DNA from: Nepenthes gracilis
Taxonomy: Eukaryota > Streptophyta > Magnoliopsida > Caryophyllales > Nepenthaceae
DNA: 64,000 nt
Reading direction: 5' to 3'
Assembly (NCBI GenBank): GCA_033239525.1
Contig: BSYO01000009.1
Coordinates: 12,359,299 to 12,423,298, forward strand
Below, in pieces: positions 36,301-45,800 of the stretch. A program made the position numbers and the translations under genes. The notes beneath the pieces were generated by a model. That model did not search any database. It had not been told where the DNA came from and saw only the letters and a list, made by a program, of their open reading frames with translations. Within the stretch, counting starts at the first letter, position 1. Each line of letters starts with the position of its first letter.

Positions 36301-39300
36301 AATAAGCAATGTAGCCTGCTCGAGTAGGCAGCATAGCCTCAGATGGAGATCAGCACAGAGCACACAACATTGTTATGACAGTGGGGCAAACCTTGAGGCA
36401 TGCGAGGCTCCCAAATACTTGGACACACGGATATGCAACATGACCCTCGGATATGCAGAGGCACTTGAGCATAAGCAAGGATGCGGAAGACGTACATAAC
36501 CATGATCCAAGTGAATCGGCATCACACCTCGTCATCTGCAGACAGTTCCCAGAATTGCCCGAAACAGATCGTAGGATAGACCGATGCAATTTACGAGTGT
36601 GCTTATAGCTAAATGAGACAGTTTGCGACAGTAACCAGATACAGATGTGGGAGTTGCCTGAGATGGTTATAGTGGTAACCCTAGGGCAGATCACTTGACT
36701 AGATCAAGGCAAGCAGATGCAAGAAAAGAAAGGGAGTGGTCGAGATAGCTATCCCATGTTCCAAAGGCATGCAAGTCTTCCCTTCTGTGCAACTGTTCAA
36801 CCACTTGGATGTGTAACTAGTTGTCTATGTGCATATACATGAATAAAAATATCGATATTAGTTGTAGTTATATTAGCATCGGAAATATCAAATAATACAT
36901 ATTGACATTGGATAAGAAAAAAAAAACTTACATATTGACTGTATCAATTAAATATTGGGTACATCAGCTAACATTTTAAATATCAGCCGATATATCATTG
37001 ATATGATAATATTTTTTGATTTTGCCATAGTATTGAGAAATATTTGTATCGGGAGGCCGATACAAATATATATTGTTAGATATTTTCACACATGCTATAT
37101 AAAAATATGGTTGTTCCTTAGTTTTGAAGGAACGTAAAAGAGACATTTGCACTGAATCCTTTTCTCATTGGGCACTAACAAAAGCTGTGGACTTTGTTCC
37201 CATGTATGTGGTGCTCCTTTTCAAAGGGACTTCATCACACAAACACACAGGTGTCCCTAGTAGGCAGAACTAAGGGTGCTTGGCTGTTGCACATTAGCAA
37301 ATGTTGCCTGCGATTCAGTGTGGGGCTGTGTAGGCTGGAGCTCCCTGGGACACAACGTATCATTATGGAAACATAAATTTTCAGATGAACCTCCACTAGT
37401 TGTGACCAACGTCACTAATCACACTGCAAATATCATACATCATCCATATGGTGCAATTCAAGTTTAATCCCCACACTAATTCCCTAGTTAGAATTTTTGT
37501 TGCAAAGGCTTCCAGAATAAAATAATTCTAGACCTCATGGAGCACAAAGCAAAATATATCCCACAATTGCAGCATAATTCTGCATGACAAATAGACCAGC
37601 ATTGGATGTGAGGCTTTGTTTTTGTCAAAGTGATCAGTCACTCTACATTATAGAAAATCAAGGACCAATCAAAATGAAAAGAGAAGAGAAACTAAACAAC
37701 AGATTATTTTTGCCTCCAATGCAGTACAAGTGTCAATTAAAGAATGGAAAAGGGCATCGTTCTACATTCAGTTTATGAAATGGAATCTCCTTAAAGGCAT
37801 GACAATTGGAAAAACCTATGTACACAGATATGTACAAGGACCTCAAACAAAGGTGCCAGAGATTCTTCGCAATGATCAGATTGAAATTCTTATCAACAAA
37901 AACTCAAAAACAATAAATAAGGCACATTATACATTGAGGTCTAAAATATGATCCAACGTGAAATAGGTGACAAGAATATACTTTGGTTCTGAAATTAGCA
38001 AGAATCAGATGTGGGAAAGCCTCCGGCATCGTTCCCATTGTTTTTTTGTCCTTAATGTCATGTCTGGTGACCTGCGAAATATAAACAAAATGAACATTCA
38101 TGCCAGTGTTATGTAAGAAAGGAGTTGTCATAAAATCTTGATGCTCAAATAAAGCACTCACCACATTGAGTAACCCAAAGTATGCAGTTGGACCAAAAGG
38201 CAAATGGCTTATAGTTAGCCCATCAGGCACACCACGGTGCTCATGTACTAAGACAACATCAGTGAAACCATGAGCACGGCAAGTCTCAATAATTTCAGAA
38301 ATAACCTGCAAATGTGAACCAGAGAAAAACAAAGTCAATGAACAACATATTTTAAGAACATCCTAAGTTATAGGGAAAAGGGTCAATTTTGTCCTTAAAA
38401 TTGTAGAGATTTGAGAATTTTATTCAGATCTTTTACTTGGCTTGATTTTTTCCATAACCTTATTTTTCAACCGAATTCCATTTGATGAGCTTATTGAACC
38501 AATAGAACCATATTACACAAACTAATATATCAAATCAAATTAAAAATAAATTAACTTTAAAAACAAAACAAGACCCAAATTCATTTAAAAAAGCTGCCCC
38601 ACCATTCAACTAAACCCCACCAACCCCCTCCCCCTCCCCCTCCATGGAGGCTGGTGATGCTGGATTTACCACTGGCCACCTCGCCTCGCTCTGCAGTGCT
38701 CCAGCATCTCTCTCCCTCACCCCATCCCCACCCCCTCTCCCTCATCCCTTCTGTGTGTGCAGCACCGTGCCACCCTTTTCTTCCTCCTTCCTCTCCTCCC
38801 CTTCACTGCAAGCCCACAATCTTCAAAAATGGCCTCAAATAGAAAAGAAGCGAGAAAGATAAATCATATGTTAACAGTGAGAATTTCCTCTTATTTAAAG
38901 GAGGAATCAACCTTGACTGATCAAGTACGGTAGACACTAGACATTCCACATTGGATGAATGCCCTAAAGGAATGCCTACCGATTAGTAGACTGCCCTTGA
39001 AAACATACTTTTTGTCTTGCTTACTAGATTCCGAAATTTCCAATTTACACCTTATCTCACACAACAAATTCTCCACTGTTCCTGGTGAACCAAATAGAAC
39101 ATTTAAAGAACTACAACTTTTCAGAATCAGAATTTAACCATAACTTAGAAGGACAACAACAACAACGTAGAATCAGGGTTTCACAGGGGAGGGGAGAGAC
39201 CACCAGCAGACACTAAGGGGCAGAGGCAGATAGTTGTTGTAGAGGTGGGGAGTAGTTGGGGACTCAGAAAATTCTTAAAATTCTCTCTTTTTTGAAGATT

Positions 39301-39859
39301 ATTTCATATGTCAACTATAATAATACAGATTACTGGCTAGATTTAGACCAACTGATCAAATCGGACTTAAAATTAAAGTTTTTGAATAAAATTGAGGCAA
39401 AAAAAGTTCAGAATAAAAACGTCAAATAACCACAATTTAAAAAATAAAGTTGAGCTTGTTCCCCCAAGGTCAACAAATCGAAACATCTATTCATTGCACA
39501 AAATATAGCTCAATATGAATCTAATTTTGTGACAGACATGCTACAGATACGAAAATGTTAGGCCCAGTACAACTCCAGCTCAAGGAGTATTATGCAAAGC
39601 TGGACAGAAGCACTAGATGGAGCAACCTCACACGGCAGCTCAGAATGGCATCAACAGAATTCAAAAGCAGCAACAGCAGGCAAGGAAAGTAGTTGGAAGA
39701 CTGACTGAATCAGGAATTGGTTTAGGTTTTTAGTCTTCAGTAATAGATTCAGCAATCTAAGAGTACTAAGTAGCCATTGTATTAATAGTTAACAATTGTA
39801 ACAGTAAAGTACTCTTTTGGAAGTTGGACACAATCAACCTGTTCATCTAAATTATTCAA

Positions 39860-39899
<40 letters not shown>

Positions 39900-42800
39900 G
39901 ATAGATAGATAAATCAAATTTCCTTTACACTTACTGATAACTCCTGAATTCTCTGCTGAAATGTTTAGAAGAAAAAAAGAACATGAAAGAACGATTGAAC
40001 CAATTGCAACAGGAAGGCATGGACAGCATGCAGAAGAAGTTAGATGATCAGATTGCAGCATTGAAAATGGATAGCAGAGCAAGCTCTCACAACAGCCTTT
40101 CTTTCTTCGGCATTCATTTGTCTCAAAAAAATCTTGGGCTATGCTCCTTGTGCCTATGAGTGAGAGAAGCAATCCTCCTTCTAGGTTGTATAAGGCTATC
40201 AGCAGTCAAGGCATTTTACAATAGAATGGATAAAACTGAAAAAAGAATGGAGGAATTCTTCACAAAGAATTTAGGTCATACTACAAACAAAGACCTGAAT
40301 TCAGATTCTAGTATTCGTAGCCAAAATTCTGCTCCACATATGCTTGAAGACATTTGGGCATGGACAGATCTTTCTCCACCTTGTCCTAATTTGGAATTTC
40401 CCAACTTTGATAGTAAGGACCCTTAAAATTGGATTTGGAAGTGTACTAAATACTTAATGCAATATCAAATTACTAACTACCAAAAAGGGGATATGGCATC
40501 CATGTTTTTGGAGGAAAAACAGATGTCTCGTACCAAGGCTATGCAATCCAGCATGTTCGTCATTTGGGATTCAAAGTGATGTGTGTCACACAATTCTAGC
40601 ATTGCAGGAATGTAGACGTTGTTTGTAGGGCAACAGCAATCCAGCATGTTCGTCATTTGGGATTCAAAGTGATGTGTGTCACACAATTCTAGCATTGCAG
40701 GAATGTAGACGTTGTTTGTAGGGCAACAGCTTCATCTCAATACTGAAGACCACAGTCTGAAATACTTGGTTGGAGCAGTGAGTCACCAACGTGTTACCTA
40801 AAAAAAGTTTGACCAACCTACTTGGCCTTCAGAACACAATCTAGTATGAGAAGGGCCAAGAAAATATTGTTGCAGAAGCTTTGTCCAGAAGGGCAGACAC
40901 ATCATCTTGTCACAATGCCATTACTGCAGTTGCTCCCACATTGCTTCAGGATCTGTTGGACAGTTACAATGGGGGGCACATTGGATGATTTGCTTATTGC
41001 TGCACTTGTTATTAATCCTTTGGATAAATCACCTTCTACTTATTCCAACAGTATCCTTAACTATAAACATATTGTTTATGTGGGGTCTTTCACTAATCCT
41101 CAATATAAAATTCTGACACATCGCATGATTCTATGGTTGGTGGTCATTTGGAATATTGGGGACAGACAAACGCATTCAGTCAGTTATTTATTGGCCAGGC
41201 CTCAAACAGCACCAGTAGTGATTATAAAAGTACGACTGCCATCACTAGAATGGACTGCACAAATAAGGTTACTTTGTCGCTTACTGTGTCCTTCTGATGC
41301 GGTGGAAATCCTTTAGTCTGCTGCCTCATTGTGGAGCTTTGTTTGGTTTGCAACTGGTGGGTTGCTGGGGCTGGGATGATCGGCTGGTTGTGGCATTGGG
41401 CATCTCGATGAACTGGATGTTATGCCTGCTGGAAAGGCAGTTTTGGTCCAGGGATTTGCTGGCTCGATCTCCGGTTTGACTGCCATGTCTGTTTTGCAGA
41501 GTGGTTAAAGGCAGCTGTGTAGTAGCTGGCCTTTCAGGCTGCTTGATTATTGCAGATCATCTGAGTGGTGGTGCTGTGTATGGTCTTTGGGAGGGTGCCT
41601 TGAGACTTTGGTGCTCCTGTATGTATCCATTCTGCCTGCTGGTGCTCTTGACCGTGGGTAAGCTTCGGTTGTGCTGCTCGCCGGATTTGTCACTGACGAA
41701 CGTCCTGTGCTCGGGTTCTGAAGCCTCTCTGCCTATGAGTTCCTTCCTGTTGGACAGGTTGGGGGGAGCCCATTTTGCTCTGGACTAGAATTATAGGCTG
41801 AAGTGCCGAAGAGCTGGGAGTGGCCTGGTTTGGAAGCTGGAAATCCTCTTGATGCGGCAGGCTAGGATTGGCCTTTGCCATTTCCTATCAGATAGTGTGA
41901 ATGATACGGTGGTTGTTAATGGACCATATCTGCCATGTTGCTCCTTTGATTCATGTAGTGGAACTTTTCGTTTCTACTATTCTCTGAGCTGTTGTTTGAG
42001 GTGCCCTCATCTGTCTCTACCTCTGCATCTGGTGGACAAAATATGTCCCTTTTAGTGCAGTCGGTGGAGGCGATGATTGCTGCTGCTGGTGCCTCTTTTG
42101 CCACTCGTGTGATGGCATTCGTTGCTCGCTCAAACAGATGGGTCCTGTTTGCTGGCTCAAATGTTGCACAGCCTGTGTTTCCTTCCAATTGGAAGGTGTG
42201 GGGGTACCAGTCCATCTGGATTGGGGATATATGGCTGTGGTGCTGACGAAATGGCCCAGGACTTGTTTGGTTGAATGAGATCGGTTGGCATGTTGGTGCA
42301 AGTCTTTCTTGGCTTGACCACTGCTGCGGGCATAATTGCTCAGCTCGGGAAGCGGTTCACGCTGAGTGTGCCTTCATCTGCCTATGCTGTTGCAATGATA
42401 ATGCGGTCGCTGGAGGTGTTGAAAGCTGTTGATTGCACTGAATTAAGGTTCGCTGCATGTTCTGAAGCTACCTCTTATGGTTTTTTCTTGGTTTCTATTG
42501 CTGAGACCAGATTTGGATTGAGGGGTTAGGTTGTCATTCTGCTGTCTCTCTGCTTGATTCTGCAATTTTGCTTTGCTGATTTGCTGGTGCTGGTATTGGC
42601 CATGCCATGCGATAGGTTGTCACTGGACCGCAGTTTGAAGGTGCCTTCATCTGCCTGTACTTGGAGGTGTTGAAGGCTGCTGGTGGTGCTTTTTCTTGTC
42701 TCTCAAATTCATTTGGCAGACTGCTCGAAAATGTGGATCACTGCATTTTCTGTTGTTGGAGTTGCGGTACTGATGCTCCAGGCTGTTAATTGGCTGCTCT

Positions 42801-45800
42801 GGCCATCTATTTTGCTGAGTAGTTAAATTATGCAGTGATAATTGGCTGCTGATTTGGCTGAAGCTACGGCTAGAGTTGCCGATCCAGTGATGGCTTCCTG
42901 ATTCTGATGTGTGGCCTTTTTGCTGAAACGGTGGAGCGCCGATACATCATGCGTAGTAGACTTGTTATTCTAAAATGGACAGGCTTCATGTTTGGACGAT
43001 TTTGTTGAGTGTTTCCCCCTAGGGGTCTTTGCTCTTGTATCATCATTTTGATGTCTTATGCTGTACTTAGAGGCTCGGGGTATGCCCTAGTGTATTATGC
43101 TTTATCTCCCTGTTAAAAATAATGTGAGACAAAGTATTGATTTTGTAAATTTTTTTCTCCCGTTAATCCAAAATACTTACTTATCAAAAAAAAAAAATTG
43201 TCGCTTACTGTGATGTATGCCAGCAGAACAAATTTGATAGTCAACCTTATCTAGGCCTATTGCAGCACTTGCCCTTTCCTAAGCAACCTTGGGATCACAT
43301 ATCCATGGATTTCATAGAGGCATGCCAAAATCAGAAGAGAAGTATGCCATTTTGTTTGTGTAGATGCATTTACAAAATATGCACATTTCATAGCCTTACA
43401 CATCCCTTCCCTGCATCAGTAATCGCTCAACATTTTCTGGACTAAGTTGCCAAATTGCATGGAATTCCAATTTCCATTGTAATATATTGAGAGAAAATTT
43501 CACAGGACTGTTTTGCCAGTCATTACTAAAGGCATGGGCTCTCAATTACACATGAGCACTACATATTATCCCCAAATGGATGGCCAATGAAACTGGATGA
43601 AAGGGTTGTCTTTGGCCAAATGGTGGTACAATACAACTTACCTTTCTCCACTACAAATGTTCCCTATTCAAGCTCTATATGGGTTTCCACCTCCCCATTT
43701 AGAAATTAATTTCTCCAAGGCTAATTCAGTGGCAGCTATAGAAACAGCTTTGTAATACAGGCAAGCAATCTCCCAATTCTCGAGGAGCAATTCGCTCAGG
43801 CACAGCATAGACTGCAGCTATGCAAACAAACAAAGATCAGAAAGAGCACTTGACATTGCTGACATTATTACTAAAAGTTGCAACCATATAGACAGTCATC
43901 TGTAGCGCTTAGCATCACTTGAAGGTTTCTTATAAGTATTATGGTCCATTTGAGTTGAGGCTAAAATTGACCAAGTTGTATACAAACTACAATTACCCCC
44001 GCACATTTGAATCCATTCTGTTGTCCAGGTGTGTAACAAATAAGCACATAGGCAGTTCACATACAGCTTAACAATCCTTACCTTGCCTAACTTTTACTGA
44101 TGAATTCCTCAATGGTTAGATGCAAGGTTTTTTTTAAAAAAAAGAAATGGCACACTGATGAATCAATGTCTCGAATAATTTGTACTCTGAAGATGCAACT
44201 TGGGAAGACATGGAGTTAATCACAAAGTAATTTCCCAACTTCCAGCATTGAGGAGAAGTCTGATTTCACTTTGGCATTGTTGCTATGCACATAGAACACT
44301 AACAGGAGTGTCATGCACAGCTGGACAGAAGAACTAGAAGGATCAACTGCACAAGACATCAGGATGGCATAGCAGAATCTAGAAAAAGTAATAGAAGGCA
44401 GAAAAATCAACTGGAAGAATGTAATTGAATCAGGAAATGCTTTAGCTTGTTAGTTTTCAGTAACATATTCAACAATCTATGAGTACTTAGTAGACATTGT
44501 AAAAATAGTTAAAAATTTTAAAAGCAGTCTTTTGGAAATAATCATTCAGTTCATCTGACTTCTGATCTAAGACTATTTTCCTCAGAAGTTCTCTCCACTC
44601 CTTCTGTCTCTCTTTCTCTTCCTCTCATTTTCCTCCTCACTTACCAACAATTCCGGAATTCTCACAGGTATTCAGATTTGTAAATTGTTCATATTGCCTA
44701 GAACGGCTATTACATAACAGCATCAGACATTAAATCGAAACGTAGCCAATGCATAAGATGTGAAATGTGTTTTGATAATAACACCAATGATATTAGCAGC
44801 TTAGCACACTTGTTTTACACAATATGGAAACTAATTAAGGTCATAAATAATTATAACTACGTAAATATCATTAAAAACAATTCAATATATTTATTCATTC
44901 AAGCTGAAACCAAGGGGGTGTCATTCTTAGATAATCACAGTCACCAATAATAGCTAGACAAGACATCCAAAGAAGACAAATAACAACCAAGGACACCCAG
45001 GAACAAAAAATGGTAAAATCTAGCCTAGATAGAAAGGCCTTTCAAGTTATTAATGTTGTCCCTTTCAAGCAAAAAACTATATATTTAAGCATCAGAATCA
45101 TTTTCTCAGTCCACAACAGCCACATGGTTCCTAACATCTATAACACGCTGCTTCTCCAACAACAACATCACAGTGCAACTACAACCACTATTTCATTACA
45201 TGTAATGACGATGATGATGTAAAACATTTTTCATAATTACCATCACAGTCTAACCAAATTTGACACTAAACATATTATTCTAAAAGAAACAGCTAAGTTT
45301 TAAAAACCAAGACAGATTCAAATTCAACAAGATGGAACCTTGTCCTCAAATAGATTCTCGAGGACTTGCAAAAGTTTAGCCTAACTTTTTCGTCTGAATA
45401 TAATCGATGCTATGTTTATTGAAAACATCATATGCCTCTTATGGGTTTGCATTCGCTCATTCATTTTTCTCATATGGAACCTTGCACATGTAGAGTAGAA
45501 TCATCAAGTGAAGACTCTTTTTGTGTTAGTCCAGCCAAGTGGAAACATAACTGCTGTGCAGGGCTTGACCTTTGAACTCCAAGTTGGACGAATATTGGCT
45601 TCATACAGCTCAAACAGATCAGCAGTTTATCTGTTGCTTAGTAGAAGCTTCATCAATCTACAAGCCTCAGATTTTCTTTTTGGAAATTCAAAGCGTGCTT
45701 TCATACAGATACTACATTGCATAAAATGTTCTTAAAATCTGATGTGTGCACCAGAAGCAACTGAGTATACCAGGCTTCAACAGGCAAAAACAAGCTGAGA

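Larger units (their letters stand above)
39557..44670 (+). mobile_element. Ty3/gypsy retrotransposon, degenerate, in IMP4 intron 4
   Basis: Two diverged LTRs (about 39557-39950 and 44279-44670) enclose a gag start (ERLNQLQQEGMDSMQKKLDD, 39989-40050), a gag block (LEFPNFDSKDP, NWIWKCTKY, 40390-40450), an RNase H end (GKENIVAEALSRRA, about 40850), and integrase pieces split by an insertion (41000-41288 and 43198-44000). Protease and most of RT are deleted. The integrase blocks HLPFPKQPWDHISMDFIE and SVIAQHFLD fit chromovirus-type elements. Confidence 0.8.

Noticed and set aside
34884..36694. Many overlapping Cys/His-rich frames on both strands
   Set aside because: They result from the GCATG/GCACA-rich LTR composition and have no family match.
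36840..37090. Possible small inverted-repeat transposon (TATCGG/CCGATA motifs)
   Set aside because: Motifs recur, but I could not define terminal inverted repeats or a target duplication.
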